DNA of 64,000 bases from Bacillus safensis FO-36b. Lineage in GTDB: Bacteria; Bacillota; Bacilli; Bacillales; Bacillaceae. The stretch is taken from assembly GCF_000691165.1 (NCBI RefSeq), contig NZ_ASJD01000006.1:1-64000 (forward strand), in the 5' to 3' direction. Position 1 is the first letter of the stretch, and every line of letters starts with the position of its first letter. The position numbers were made by a program, and so were the translations under genes. This document shows, piece after piece, positions 42,698 through 55,134 of the stretch. The notes below the pieces were generated by a model. The model made no database searches. It was not told the DNA's origin and saw nothing but the letters and a program-made list of their open reading frames with translations.

Positions 42698-43135
42698 TCA
42701 CACGTTGAAAAATGGATTTTTTTCTGTTTGCTCAAGTTGGTTCGCAATATCAATTAACCGTTTTTGACTTAATGTCTCCTGCATTTTCGTTTCAACATCC
42801 TGCATAACTTGTTCAATCAAACAGCCATCATGAGGCATGAAGGAGTCATGCTCTAAAGAGCAGCGAAATAAATTCGTTTGCCCTTCTACAGCCTGAATGA
42901 CATCTAAAAACGAAATGTCTTCCTTTCGTTTGATAAGGGTGTATCCTCCCTTTGCACCAGGTGTTGATTCAATCAGTCCCGCCTTCACAAGCTTTGTTAA
43001 AATTTTGGATAGATAGGTTGGTGAAAGGTCTTGCATCTTAGCAAGAGGCTCAACGCCAATCGCTTTACCCTTTGGCGCAAGAGTTAAAAACACCATCGTA
43101 TGCAGCGCATAGTTGGTTGCTTTAGAATATTTCAT
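42698..43135 (-). CDS. Rrf2-family transcriptional regulator
   Basis: 145 residues. Rrf2 head MKYSKATNYALHTMVFL, wing region PTYLSKILTKLVKAGLIESTPGAKGGYTL, and dimer helix. Only two cysteines sit in the sensor loop (FRCSLEH...DGCLIEQ), not the three of Fe-S forms, suggesting a thiol-based or YwnA-like sensor. ATG behind AAAGGAG. First gene of an operon with the flavoprotein. Confidence 0.87.
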   Translation of the reverse strand: MKYSKATNYALHTMVFLTLAPKGKAIGVEPLAKMQDLSPTYLSKILTKLVKAGLIESTPGAKGGYTLIKRKEDISFLDVIQAVEGQTNLFRCSLEHDSFMPHDGCLIEQVMQDVETKMQETLSQKRLIDIANQLEQTEKNPFFNV

Positions 43136-43156
43136 GAGGAAACTCCTTTCTATCTA

Positions 43157-43175
43157 TTATAGACCTTTTATATCT
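43157..43175 (-). promoter_or_regulatory. Putative Rrf2-regulator operator, copy 1
   Basis: AGATATAAAAGGTCTATAA on the minus strand overlaps the TATAAT box (within GGTCTATAATAG) of the regulator gene, consistent with autorepression. Confidence 0.5.
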
Positions 43176-43319
43176 GTAATTGATCATAGATGATTCAAGA
43201 GAAAAAAGCAAGAGTTGTGAATCTGCTCCACTTTTCATTCCACATTTCACATTTCCTTCCGATAATAGAAGTAAGCACGAAATAAAGTTTTGATTGAGAA
43301 CGAGAAGGAGTGAAGAAAA

Positions 43320-43691
43320 ATGTCAGATCAGCAGCACAATGCAGTACACGAAGAAGAAGAGGAATTTAACGTATACGACATGCTTCCGCCGGCAGGTACA
43401 ATCATCGGAGAAGCAACAGAAGAAGAAATGGAAGCCGCAGCAGCACTTGAAGTGAGACACGTCGCGTTCATGCGCCTTCAAGATATGTTCATTCAATTTG
43501 ATGGCTCGTCTTACAAAGACTTATTAAAAGACTTCCAAGAATTCGAATTGGATTCCACAAAATTCTGGAGAGCCATTGCTAGACGACTTCAAATCCCATA
43601 CGAATGGCCAATCCGAATCGACCACGCTAACGGCCCTATTTATATTGGTGAAACAGAGGATAGCCGTGAGGTTGAGGAGAGCGCAGAGTAA
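43320..43691 (+). CDS. Conserved hypothetical acidic protein, 123 aa
   Basis: Start ATG 43320 behind AAGGAG. Very acidic N-terminus (EEEEEFNVYDMLPPAG) followed by a helical segment VRHVAFMRLQDMFIQFDG and IPYEWPIRIDHANGPIYIG. No membrane segment and no family I recognise. Complete transcription unit with terminator. Confidence 0.65.
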   Translation: MSDQQHNAVHEEEEEFNVYDMLPPAGTIIGEATEEEMEAAAALEVRHVAFMRLQDMFIQFDGSSYKDLLKDFQEFELDSTKFWRAIARRLQIPYEWPIRIDHANGPIYIGETEDSREVEESAE

Positions 43692-43700
43692 GGAATGGTG

Positions 43701-43727
43701 GCCCCCTTTTGGTAAGGGGGCTTTTTG
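43701..43727 (+). terminator. Terminator of the acidic hypothetical gene
   Basis: GCCCCCTT / AAGGGGGC stem then TTTTT. Confidence 0.88.
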
Positions 43728-43758
43728 TCTCCATTACAATACATCGGTTAAAAAAACA

Positions 43759-43798
43759 AATAAGCAATATGAGCGCTGTCACGCCCATATTGCTTATT
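43759..43798 (-). terminator. Terminator of the glv operon
   Basis: AATAAGCAATATG / CATATTGCTTATT 13-bp stem; T-run on the minus strand. Directly after the glvA stop codon. Confidence 0.85.
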
Positions 43799-43804
43799 CT
43801 CGTG

Positions 43805-46737
<2,933 letters not shown>

Positions 46738-46776
46738 AAGCATAACCCCTTTGCTTGATCCATAACACCACTGTAA

Positions 46777-46791
46777 AGGTAGCGCTTACAA
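46777..46791 (-). promoter_or_regulatory. cre-like site upstream of glvC
   Basis: TTGTAAGCGCTACCT on the minus strand, close to WTGNAARCGNWWWCA with two mismatches, about 40 bp before glvC. Consistent with CcpA repression by glucose. Confidence 0.5.
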
Positions 46792-46885
46792 AAACCAATA
46801 GGTTTGACGTATTTAGAAATCAAGTTGTAACATTAGATTATATTTTCGCAGGAAGAAAATATTTTCATGTTGGAGGGCACATCGC

Positions 46886-47650
46886 ATGATACTGGACAAG
46901 CTGGTAAATGAATACTTCGAAGATTTAAATAAGAATGACCTGCACATTATTAAAACGATCCATGATCATCTTGAAGAAATGAAGACAATGAAAATTCAGG
47001 ACCTTGCTCGTTATGCTCATACTTCCATCTCATCCATCCATCGGCTTGCTAAGAAAATAGGGTTCGACGGCTACAGTGACTTAAAGTCTTATGTGAAATT
47101 AAATGCTTTCACTGAAGAGACAACACAAGATTTAATGAAGCTGCTCGATCAAGACATACGCCAGACAAGAAAGTATATGGAGCAGCTGGACTTTCATCAA
47201 TTAAATCAACTGATTGATCGTGCACCGTATATTTATATTTATGGGACAGGAACAGCACAGCTCGATTTGGCCAATGATGTACAGCGGCAGCTATGGTCAC
47301 TGCATAAGAAATCTCAAGTATTACGAAGCAAGCGGGACTTAACAGATGGAATCATTGAATTTGGTGAGGATGACCTTTTATTTATTATTTCCTTATCAGG
47401 TGAATCGAAGAATTTAGATGAAATCATTCAATTGGTGAAAACAAGACATATCAAATTTATCAGCATGACCACTTTAAGGAATAATCTCCTTGCACAAAAT
47501 GCCATGTTTAACATCTATGTAAGCAGCACCCCGTTTCCCTTATATAACAAAGTGGACAACTCCAGCTTTCTGCCATTTTATATTGTGGCAGATATTATCG
47601 TCAGGAAATTTAGTGAGTGGAAAGTGAACCAATTGAATAATAGGACTTAA
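46886..47650 (+). CDS. glvR: RpiR-family activator of the maltose PTS genes
   Basis: 254 residues. HTH_6 region MKIQDLARYAHTSISSIHRLAKKIGFDGYSDLK and SIS domain APYIYIYGTGTAQLDLAND and DLLFIISLSGESKNLDEI. Size and linkage match GlvR (YfiA), the activator of glvARC in B. subtilis; there it lies between glvA and glvC, here it is divergent. Confidence 0.88.
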   Translation: MILDKLVNEYFEDLNKNDLHIIKTIHDHLEEMKTMKIQDLARYAHTSISSIHRLAKKIGFDGYSDLKSYVKLNAFTEETTQDLMKLLDQDIRQTRKYMEQLDFHQLNQLIDRAPYIYIYGTGTAQLDLANDVQRQLWSLHKKSQVLRSKRDLTDGIIEFGEDDLLFIISLSGESKNLDEIIQLVKTRHIKFISMTTLRNNLLAQNAMFNIYVSSTPFPLYNKVDNSSFLPFYIVADIIVRKFSEWKVNQLNNRT

Positions 47651-47700
47651 ACATAACAGGTACAGTTTTGGAGAGAGAATCCATATTGCTTCGCAAAAAA

Positions 47701-47722
47701 AGAGAGACTCTTTTGTCTCTCT
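47701..47722 (-). terminator. Terminator after the SUKH gene
   Basis: AGAGAGAC / GTCTCTCT stem with seven T on the minus strand. Confidence 0.7.
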
Positions 47723-47781
47723 CAAAAAATACTGTATAACAACGGTTTTAATGAAATATATCTACTTGCGGCTGCCTTTTC

Positions 47782-48228
47782 CTATTCAGCAGTATAATGT
47801 CCAGCAAGCAGTTCATCAAACGAATCCGCTAATTTGAAATCCGTCTCATCTTCTAGATCAAAGTAGTGAATCGGCGGATGCTCCTTTGTTTCTCTATAAT
47901 CCAATGCAATCCACGTATGACCATCCCCACAAATGAGCACAAGTCCCTCAGGCAATTCCCATTCTTCTATTAAATAATCACTATCCATAATACCTTCATC
48001 TTTGGCAATTCCTCTTAAATGATCAAATGACACATGATCCTCTGCCCATCCATTCGGCTGATCCGTTGGAAAAGCATTATGCAATGTATACCCGCCATTT
48101 TGTTCGAGAATCAGTTGCTTATATGTATCCGGCAAGATGACGCCTAGCTTCTTTTCCGCTTTTGCAATGCCTTTCTCATTGATTTTCTTAAATGTTTCTT
48201 CGCTTTCTCTATCCCAAAATGGTTTCAA
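47782..48228 (-). CDS. SMI1/KNR4 (SUKH) family protein
   Basis: 148 residues from TTG 48228, 8 nt after GGAGG. The SUKH-1 fold is visible as the helix IAKAEKKLGVILPDTYKQLILEQNGG, then WELPEGLVLICGDGHTWIALDYR. In bacteria this superfamily supplies immunity to contact-dependent or LXG toxins; no toxin gene is adjacent, so it is an orphan immunity-type gene here. Confidence 0.83.
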   Translation of the reverse strand: MKPFWDRESEETFKKINEKGIAKAEKKLGVILPDTYKQLILEQNGGYTLHNAFPTDQPNGWAEDHVSFDHLRGIAKDEGIMDSDYLIEEWELPEGLVLICGDGHTWIALDYRETKEHPPIHYFDLEDETDFKLADSFDELLAGHYTAE

Positions 48229-48337
48229 ATAAAATACCTCCAATTGTTATTTCTATCTCATTTTACCATTTATAATAACTAGTTTAATAGTCCTATTTAT
48301 AAAAAAAGAGAAGGGTTCCCCCTCCTCCTCTTGTTGG

Positions 48338-49312
48338 TCATGATTGTTCTTGATTTCTCGCTTCAAATTCATCCAGCATTGCACGCACTTCATCTGTTGA
48401 TGATGTGTTCATTAATTGATTTCTCAAGAAACTCGCTCCTCTGAATCCTTTTACATAAATCTTAAAGAAGCGGTGCAGTGCCTTGAATGGACGCAAGCCT
48501 AGTGATGAGTATTGATCATGGAGATCAAGATGTAATCTTAAAAGACCGAGCAGTTCATCACTTGTATGCTCCTTCGGCTCTTTTTCAAAAGCAAATGGGT
48601 TATGGAAAATCCCACGCCCAATCATCACGCCGTCTACTCCATACTGCTCAGCGAGCTTTAAGCCTGTTTGACGATCAGGAATATCACCATTGATTGTCAA
48701 AAGAGTATCAGGTGCTACTTCATCACGAAGTTTTTTAATTTCAGGAATGAGCTCCCAATGCGCATCCACCTGGCTCATTTCCTTTCTTGTGCGAAGGTGG
48801 ATCGATAAATTCACAATGTCTTGCTCCAAAATGTGTCTAAGCCATCCGCGCCATTCATCGACTTCAGTAAAACCAAGTCTTGTTTTGACGCTGACAGGTA
48901 ATCCCCCAGCTTTTGCCGCTTGAATCAGCTCTGCGGCAACGTCTGGGCGAAGAATCAAGCCGCTGCCCTTCCCGTTTTGCGTAACATTTGGGACAGGACA
49001 GCCCATATTAATATCAAGTCCCTGAAATCCTAACTCCGCCATTCCAATGCTCATCTGTCTGAAGTTCTCAGGCTTGTCTCCCCAAATATGAGCAACAATC
49101 GGCTGCTCATCCTCTGTAAACGTTAAACGCCCCTTCACACTTTGAATACCATCAGGGTGGCAATAGCTCTCACTGTTCGTAAACTCTGTAAAAAACACAT
49201 CCGGTCTCGCCGCCTCACTTACGACATGACGAAACACAACATCTGTCACTTCTTCCATTGGTGCTAATATAAAAAATGGCCGCGGTAAATCACGCCAGAA
49301 ATTTTTACTCAT
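48338..49312 (-). CDS. yfjN: tRNA-dihydrouridine synthase
   Basis: 324 residues. TIM-barrel flavoprotein: [16 protein letters not shown], catalytic-cysteine segment [28 protein letters not shown] and ATP-independent FMN site [16 protein letters not shown]. Uses NADPH to reduce uridine in tRNA D-loops. Size matches the second Dus of B. subtilis (YfjN). It borders the AT-rich HEPN island on its upstream side. Confidence 0.87.
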   Translation of the reverse strand: MSKNFWRDLPRPFFILAPMEEVTDVVFRHVVSEAARPDVFFTEFTNSESYCHPDGIQSVKGRLTFTEDEQPIVAHIWGDKPENFRQMSIGMAELGFQGLDINMGCPVPNVTQNGKGSGLILRPDVAAELIQAAKAGGLPVSVKTRLGFTEVDEWRGWLRHILEQDIVNLSIHLRTRKEMSQVDAHWELIPEIKKLRDEVAPDTLLTINGDIPDRQTGLKLAEQYGVDGVMIGRGIFHNPFAFEKEPKEHTSDELLGLLRLHLDLHDQYSSLGLRPFKALHRFFKIYVKGFRGASFLRNQLMNTSSTDEVRAMLDEFEARNQEQS

Positions 49313-49470
49313 CTTTCATCCAATTCCTCTCATGACATAGCGCCTTATAGGGCATGTCCTTCTATAAAGTCTTTCAGCAATTTTTATCATTATATACTTT
49401 AATATGAACCGGGCAAAATTGCAAAAAAGGACATTTCACAACCAAATGCGGGAAGCAAAAATAAAAATAT

Positions 49471-49500
49471 CCCGATATCGATGTTTTTCACGAAATCGGG
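49471..49500 (-). terminator. Terminator of the HEPN island operon
   Basis: CCCGATATCG and CGAAATCGGG pair with one mismatch; T-rich tail on the minus strand, 50 bp after the last island gene. Confidence 0.7.
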
Positions 49501-49549
49501 AAATCTAAATACATTATTGACTTTTTACTCATTCCGAATGTAAATTCTA

Positions 49550-50488
49550 TCAGTTTGGGATTTTTGTTATAAAGAGGTTATAATCGTTTTTGGGATATAA
49601 TAGTCCCTCAATTTTCGATATGGTTTTTTTACCCATATCGAAATTTTTCACCACTTTTCTTTTGATGAATCCAATTTCTTGTGGTGTATTATTTTCTAAT
49701 ATCAATATAAAAATTCCTTGAAGTTTAAAAAACTCTGTGCCGAATGCTTTTGTAGAAAAAACACGAATTTTATTTTGTTGCTTTTCTCTGTAACTAACTA
49801 TCTCTTTTTTGCATAGCTTAAAAAGTCGATTGAAATGGGTTTCAAAAATAACTTGTAGGACTGAATTTCTAAGACCATCAAAGAATTCTACAGAGTACAT
49901 GATATCTTTGTCTTTTCCTTTCATCGCTAATTTTTGAATAAGTGCTCTGTTATTTTTTGAAAAAGGGTAATTCTCTTTTGATTTCATGAATTCTTGAACA
50001 TTTCTCTGTTGATTTTCTATAATAGCTTTATGCTGATGAAGATAAGGTATCATTTTGGTACTGTGCAACCGGTAAAAAACATTCATCCAAGCTCTATATA
50101 AATCAAAAGAAATAAAATTTCCAGAAATACTCTTCGAAGGTAGTCTTGAAAACATTTGAAGAAATGAATTTTCCAAATCTCTTCCGAGTTGAGTGCTCTC
50201 CTCAATTAATAAAGACACCTCTTTACAATCATGTAATTCAGTAAAACTTTCTTGAAAATAACTCTCTTGTGTTGAACATAAAGATTCAATTTTTTTATAG
50301 GCAAGTCCAAAACTATAATAGTGTTGAAATGAACAAGTCTTAATCGCATCTTGATACAGTGACCATGCTTCCGGTGATAATTTACTCTTTATGTCGTTAT
50401 ATCTTAGTAAGAGAGTCTGTCCAAAAGAGGATTTAGATAATTTGTTTCCAAAATGATAAGAGTCTAATAACGTGTTTATATCATTCAC
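49550..50488 (-). CDS. Unknown island protein, 312 aa
   Basis: GTG start inside the last codons of the preceding gene (8-bp overlap), so translation is coupled. Soluble, largely helical, Lys/Asn/Phe-rich and AT-rich coding. Segments such as YSFGLAYKKIESLCSTQ, GRDLENSFLQMFSRLP and GLRNSVLQVIFETHFNRLFKLCKKEI show no motif I can name. The C-terminal ~80 residues look beta-rich (RVFSTKAFGTEFFKLQGIFILIL). Its partner has a HEPN motif, so it may be the cognate regulator, antitoxin or sensor; inference only. Confidence 0.65.
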   Translation of the reverse strand: MNDINTLLDSYHFGNKLSKSSFGQTLLLRYNDIKSKLSPEAWSLYQDAIKTCSFQHYYSFGLAYKKIESLCSTQESYFQESFTELHDCKEVSLLIEESTQLGRDLENSFLQMFSRLPSKSISGNFISFDLYRAWMNVFYRLHSTKMIPYLHQHKAIIENQQRNVQEFMKSKENYPFSKNNRALIQKLAMKGKDKDIMYSVEFFDGLRNSVLQVIFETHFNRLFKLCKKEIVSYREKQQNKIRVFSTKAFGTEFFKLQGIFILILENNTPQEIGFIKRKVVKNFDMGKKTISKIEGLLYPKNDYNLFITKIPN

Positions 50489-52268
50489 CTTCTTCCAAAC
50501 TTCTTAACCTATAAACAATAAACTCTCCTAAAAGTATATTTGCAACCAAAACATCCCCTGGATTTATTTCCAATTTATCCTTTTTTCCATGTACCAAATC
50601 ATTACGATATTCTCTGACCTTCCAAAGATTACTGAAATCTTTATCAGTTATTGGAATAGATAGTTGACTGATCAAGGTTTGAACTTTAATTTTTAAAGGA
50701 GGCTCTTTAAGCATACCTAAACTCTTTTCTTTTATTTTTTTTGAATATTCTTCTGTAAAAGTATCACTTTGTTCTTTTAATAATTGCTTTAACAATTTTT
50801 TGAATTCCCTAATAATTTCATCAGGCAAAAAAGGATCGGTTTCAATTTTATCAACCAAAAACTCCATAGATATGTTTGTATAAATAACCTTATCTTCCAT
50901 ATCTTCTGCTTTCCAACTTCTATTTAACCACTTTAAGGCATTAAATAACTGCTTATCTAATATTGATTGTTCCTCGGTTTGTTTTTTGTACAATATTTCT
51001 TCATACCAATCCAATTCGTTAAAAACCTTTACAAATTTAGAATCGACGTCTAAAGAATTATTTTCCCAGGTGTCTTTAGAATCACCCAAAATGTTTTCTA
51101 TCCCTATTAAACTCTCCGCATAATAGAGTGAAGAGCATTTAGGATTTTGATATAATCTTAATCTATTCCATTCATTTATCTCATTACCTAAGTTGTATAA
51201 ATTAAACACTCTTTCATTTTTGGACAGTAAAATTATCATATCAATTGCATCTTGAATTTTCTGTCTACCCAATAAAAAGGCATCATATGCATTATCTGAT
51301 TCGACTATTGTTTGGGCAAAAGTATCAAACTTATCGAGTGCATTATGATTGTATTTCTCTTCAAATCCCTTATACATATCTAAAGCTTGATTCTTAGTTA
51401 AGAATGTTACATCTCCCAAACCAAATTCAAGAGTATTTAATAATAGGTTTTCTATTGGCAGCAACACAAGATAAGGACCAGATTTTACTCCAAAACCCTC
51501 TATTTTAATTTTTTCCTTTAATATTCCTGAACTCCTCAATATTGCTTGTAATGGTGAATGCGGGTCTGAACCTTGAAAAGAAAGAACATCCATCTTCTTC
51601 TTACTTAATTCATGTATAAATGAGCTTAGAAAAATTGTTATTCCATTTGTATTTTTTTTCAATTCATATATTGTTCCTGTATACTCTATAGAAATATCAT
51701 TTATCCAATACCTGATAACCCAATCAGCAGAAAGATGTATTTTTTTCAACTCCTGAATAACATTCTGGTTACTTTCAAAATCAAATTTCCCAAAAATCAA
51801 ACCACTACTACTTGATATAAGTAAGGCTTTATGTGGACTAAATAATTTACCTTTACTTAATACCTCACAGCTTCCACTTATTATATTTCGCTGTGTTGAT
51901 GTCAGAATAGATAAATTTTTATAAGTATAAATACCTTTTTTTATTTTATTTTTTTCAATATATTCTATAATTTCATCAACTGGCTCAATAACTATATTCA
52001 GAGTATTATATTCACTATTTAAGAAAATGCTAAGATTTTTAAGAACGCTACCTAAATTTCTAATCTCTACAGGAATAATAGAATCTCTGATGAAATCAAA
52101 ACCACATATCATATATTTTTCTTTGTTTTTCTGCTTAAGCACCAAATAATTCAAAAGAATACTTCCTTTAGAAAATAGCATTGATAAAATCAACTCATTA
52201 TTTTCAAATCCATTGTATGGGAAACTATACTTATTTAAAAAGAGTGTTTTGTCAAGTGGGTTTATCAT
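50481..52268 (-). CDS. Large protein with C-terminal HEPN-type domain (ApeA-like candidate)
   Basis: 595 residues, start ATG behind AAAGGAGAAGG. The N-terminal ~270 residues are beta-rich with no known motif. The C-terminal ~300 are helical and include VREYRNDLVHGKKDKLE, with R555-N-D-L-V-H560, the R-x4-H catalytic motif of HEPN RNases, followed by a long helix. Length and layout (beta-rich N-domain plus C-terminal HEPN) recall ApeA and related abortive-infection proteins. AT content is well above the flanking rlmCD and dus genes, pointing to horizontal acquisition. Alternative: a non-catalytic HEPN-fold protein. Confidence 0.65.
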   Translation of the reverse strand: MINPLDKTLFLNKYSFPYNGFENNELILSMLFSKGSILLNYLVLKQKNKEKYMICGFDFIRDSIIPVEIRNLGSVLKNLSIFLNSEYNTLNIVIEPVDEIIEYIEKNKIKKGIYTYKNLSILTSTQRNIISGSCEVLSKGKLFSPHKALLISSSSGLIFGKFDFESNQNVIQELKKIHLSADWVIRYWINDISIEYTGTIYELKKNTNGITIFLSSFIHELSKKKMDVLSFQGSDPHSPLQAILRSSGILKEKIKIEGFGVKSGPYLVLLPIENLLLNTLEFGLGDVTFLTKNQALDMYKGFEEKYNHNALDKFDTFAQTIVESDNAYDAFLLGRQKIQDAIDMIILLSKNERVFNLYNLGNEINEWNRLRLYQNPKCSSLYYAESLIGIENILGDSKDTWENNSLDVDSKFVKVFNELDWYEEILYKKQTEEQSILDKQLFNALKWLNRSWKAEDMEDKVIYTNISMEFLVDKIETDPFLPDEIIREFKKLLKQLLKEQSDTFTEEYSKKIKEKSLGMLKEPPLKIKVQTLISQLSIPITDKDFSNLWKVREYRNDLVHGKKDKLEINPGDVLVANILLGEFIVYRLRSLEEGE

Positions 52269-52353
52269 TTACTACCTTCTCCTTTAATATCAACTAACGT
52301 CAAAACTTCTCCCTCTTCAACTCTCGAGATCACTAAATTTATTCGTATCATCT

Positions 52354-52381
52354 ATTATATACTTTCTCATAACTAAGTGAA
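52354..52381 (-). promoter_or_regulatory. Putative promoter of the HEPN island
   Basis: TTCACT (52381-52376), 16 bp, TATAAT (52359-52354) on the minus strand, about 85 bp before the start codon. Perfect -10, weak -35. Confidence 0.4.
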
Positions 52382-52560
52382 TCTATATCAGAATGTTCAA
52401 TAAATTTCTGCTACTTTTGGAATTCTAAAATTATGTCCAGTTTTCCATTTAGTACTTTCACAAAAAAGGCGATTGAGTAATTTTTATCAATAACCAGGAT
52501 AGTAATATTATTCATTCGTGAGAAGAAAAACTTATTGAAAGAATTGAAATAAAAAAAGTT

Positions 52561-52593
52561 AGTCCGAGAATCCATTACTGTTTTTCTCGGACT
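52561..52593 (-). terminator. Terminator of rlmCD
   Basis: AGTCCGAGAA / TTCTCGGACT stem; T-run on the minus strand (AACTTTTTTTATT). Confidence 0.88.
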
Positions 52594-52606
52594 TTTATAT
52601 ACTCTT

Positions 52607-53986
52607 CTATTTTTTTACAAGCAACGCACAGCACTCCACATGACTCGTATGCGGAAACATATCCACAGGCTGCACTTCCTCCGTCACATACCCTCCATCT
52701 TCAAGAATACGCAAATCACGAGCTAGCGTCCCAGGATTACAGGAAACATAAACAACTCGGTTTGGTTTCATCTTTAAAATGGTGTCAAGCAGTGCTTCGT
52801 CACAGCCTTTTCTTGGCGGATCGACGACGAGGGTGTCTGCTTTGATGCCTTCTTTGTACCAGTTTGGGATGACGGTTTCTGCTTCGCCGACTGCGAATTC
52901 AACATTATTGATTCCGTTTAAGGCAGCGTTTCTTTTTGCATCTTCAATTGCTTCTGGAACAATTTCAACCCCATATACTCTGCCTGCTTTTTGTGCGAGA
53001 AATAAGGAAATCGTACCGATTCCGCAGTAGGCATCGATGACGGTTTCTTCGCCTTGCAGCTCTGCATATTCAAGCGCTTTGTCGTAAAGCACCTTTGTTT
53101 GAGCTGGGTTCACTTGATAAAATGAGCGGGCCGAAATGGCAAATTTGATGTCGCCAATCGTGTCATAAATGTATTCTTCCCCCCATAAAACGGTTGTTTC
53201 GTCTCCGAAAATGACATTTGTTTTCTTTGAATTCACGTTTTGTACAATTGACCGAACATGTGGGAAGCGTGCTATAATCTGCTCAATCACCTGCTGCTTT
53301 TGCGGAAAATCAGCCGTTCTAGTCACAAACACAACCATCATTTCACCTGTTGCAATACCGTAGCGAACCATCACATGACGCAGCCAGCCTTTGTGCCGCT
53401 CTTCGTTATATGCTTTGATGCCAAACGCATTGCATATATCTTTTACTGCCTGTACCACTTCGTCGTTTTCTGACTGCTGAATCAAACATTTTTCCATATC
53501 AATGATTTCATGGGTACGCTGCTGATAAAATCCTGCAACAAGTCCGCCTTCGCGTTCACCAATTGGAACTTGTGCTTTGTTTCTGTAATTCCAAGGATCT
53601 TCCATGCCGAGTACAGGATGAACTTTTACACGGCTCATATCAAGCTTGCCGATCCGCTCTAAAACGTCCTTTACTTGTTTCTGTTTAAATAGCAGCTGGC
53701 CTTCATAACTCATATGCTGAATTTGACAGCCGCCGCACTGCTTGTAAATGGGACATGGCGCATCTTGCCTGTGCTGACTTTCCTTTGTCAGCTCCATGAG
53801 TCGTCCAAAAGCAAATCCTTTTTTGACTCGTGTAACTTTGATTTGCCCTTGTTCGTCAGGAAGGGCATTCGGTACAAAGACAGGGAATCCTTCAATTTTT
53901 GCTACACCTGCACCTTCATGCGTTAAGTCTTCGAAGGTTACATTGTAGTATTCATTCTTTTCAACAGGCGGTTTCATTTTCACCAA
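52607..53986 (-). CDS. rlmCD: 23S rRNA (uracil-C5)-methyltransferase RlmCD
   Basis: About 459 residues from TTG 53986 behind GAGGTGAT; ATG 53977 ([11 protein letters not shown]) is also possible. N-terminal TRAM domain, 4Fe-4S cysteines in [18 protein letters not shown] site [14 protein letters not shown] and catalytic-cysteine motif [12 protein letters not shown]. Makes m5U747 and m5U1939 in 23S rRNA. Former name YefA. Downstream of dgkB by 58 bp. Confidence 0.92.
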   Translation of the reverse strand: MVKMKPPVEKNEYYNVTFEDLTHEGAGVAKIEGFPVFVPNALPDEQGQIKVTRVKKGFAFGRLMELTKESQHRQDAPCPIYKQCGGCQIQHMSYEGQLLFKQKQVKDVLERIGKLDMSRVKVHPVLGMEDPWNYRNKAQVPIGEREGGLVAGFYQQRTHEIIDMEKCLIQQSENDEVVQAVKDICNAFGIKAYNEERHKGWLRHVMVRYGIATGEMMVVFVTRTADFPQKQQVIEQIIARFPHVRSIVQNVNSKKTNVIFGDETTVLWGEEYIYDTIGDIKFAISARSFYQVNPAQTKVLYDKALEYAELQGEETVIDAYCGIGTISLFLAQKAGRVYGVEIVPEAIEDAKRNAALNGINNVEFAVGEAETVIPNWYKEGIKADTLVVDPPRKGCDEALLDTILKMKPNRVVYVSCNPGTLARDLRILEDGGYVTEEVQPVDMFPHTSHVECCALLVKK

Positions 53987-54044
53987 TTTTATCACCTCAT
54001 TTGCAAAGAAAAACTTGGCCGCCATAAGGAACCAAGTTCAGTCT

Positions 54045-54953
54045 TCACCCTATTTTTTCAGCTGTTGCTTTTGGCACAATAAATTCAATATGGCGATACA
54101 GGTTTTCAAATTCACCTGGCAGCATGCCGCCGTATTCACCATCTAAATTTAATTGCATTTTATCTTTTACATCTACCTTCACGCGATTCGCTTTTGCGTA
54201 GATGACATTGTTATCATGAATATGCTCGCCTCTGAGTGCAAGGCTGACCACTCGAATGGCTTCTGCTAGATTGACCTTCTTTAGAATGATCAGGTCAAAC
54301 ATCCCATCATCTAAAATGGAATCTGGCGCTAGTTTTTCAAAGCCGCCTACTGAGTTTGTGAGTGAAACAAGAAACAGCATGATTTCTCCATGAAACAATT
54401 TGCCGTCATATTCAATTTCGACTTCTGTCGGGCGGATAGAAGGAAGCATCTCCATGCCTTTTAAATAATAAGCAAGCTGTCCAAGCATGGTCTTCAGTTT
54501 ACTAGGCACCTCATAGGTGAGCTCTGTTAACCGGCCGCCGCCAGCAATATTAATAAAATAATGGCCATTGACTTTACCGATATCAAGCGGCTTCGCTACA
54601 CCCTCAATAATGGCATCTGTCGCTTTCAAAACACCTTCTCGTGGAATTCCAAGTGCTCTTGCGAAGTCATTTGTTGTTCCAACTGGAATAATTCCTAGTT
54701 TTGGTCTTTTTTCAAGCGGTGCTAGTCCGTTGACGACTTCATTGATCGTGCCGTCTCCACCTGCTGCTACAATTAAATCAAAATCTCTCTGTGCGGCTTT
54801 TTCTGCTGCTTGCGTGGCATCTCCTGCACATGTCGTCGCATGACAAGAAGTTTCATAGCCAGCTTGTTCAAATTTTTGCAAAACCTGCGGTAAATTCTTC
54901 TTGAAGAGTTCACGCCCAGATGTCGGATTGTATATAATTCGAGCACGTTTCAT
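54045..54953 (-). CDS. dgkB: Diacylglycerol kinase DgkB
   Basis: 302 residues. The kinase motif is IVAAGGDGTINEVVNGL with GTTNDFARALGIPRE; NSVGGFEKLAPDS and LNLDGEYGGMLPG close the family pattern. Phosphorylates diacylglycerol released during lipoteichoic acid synthesis, recycling it to phosphatidic acid at the membrane. Same order as B. subtilis yerQ-yefA. Confidence 0.92.
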   Translation of the reverse strand: MKRARIIYNPTSGRELFKKNLPQVLQKFEQAGYETSCHATTCAGDATQAAEKAAQRDFDLIVAAGGDGTINEVVNGLAPLEKRPKLGIIPVGTTNDFARALGIPREGVLKATDAIIEGVAKPLDIGKVNGHYFINIAGGGRLTELTYEVPSKLKTMLGQLAYYLKGMEMLPSIRPTEVEIEYDGKLFHGEIMLFLVSLTNSVGGFEKLAPDSILDDGMFDLIILKKVNLAEAIRVVSLALRGEHIHDNNVIYAKANRVKVDVKDKMQLNLDGEYGGMLPGEFENLYRHIEFIVPKATAEKIG

Positions 54954-55134
54954 TCATCATCATCCTATATTCATTATGCAATCTATTTTCACCACTAACA
55001 ACCTTTAATTATACTATGAGATTTGAAAATGGCAACAAAACAACCACCTAATATGTGAAATCTCCTACCACATTTCCCGCAGCAAGAAAGCATTCTGATA
55101 AGATAAAAGAAAACGCTGTAAAGGATGATATGCG

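Larger units (their letters stand above)
52269..52606. other. AT-rich upstream region of the HEPN island
   Basis: Contains the island promoter (52354-52381) and the rlmCD terminator (52561-52593). No ORF with a ribosome site otherwise. Confidence 0.5.

Noticed and set aside
49550-50488. HEPN motif in the 312-aa partner (GLRNSVLQ)
   Set aside because: The residue at the histidine position is glutamine, so R-x4-H is not met.
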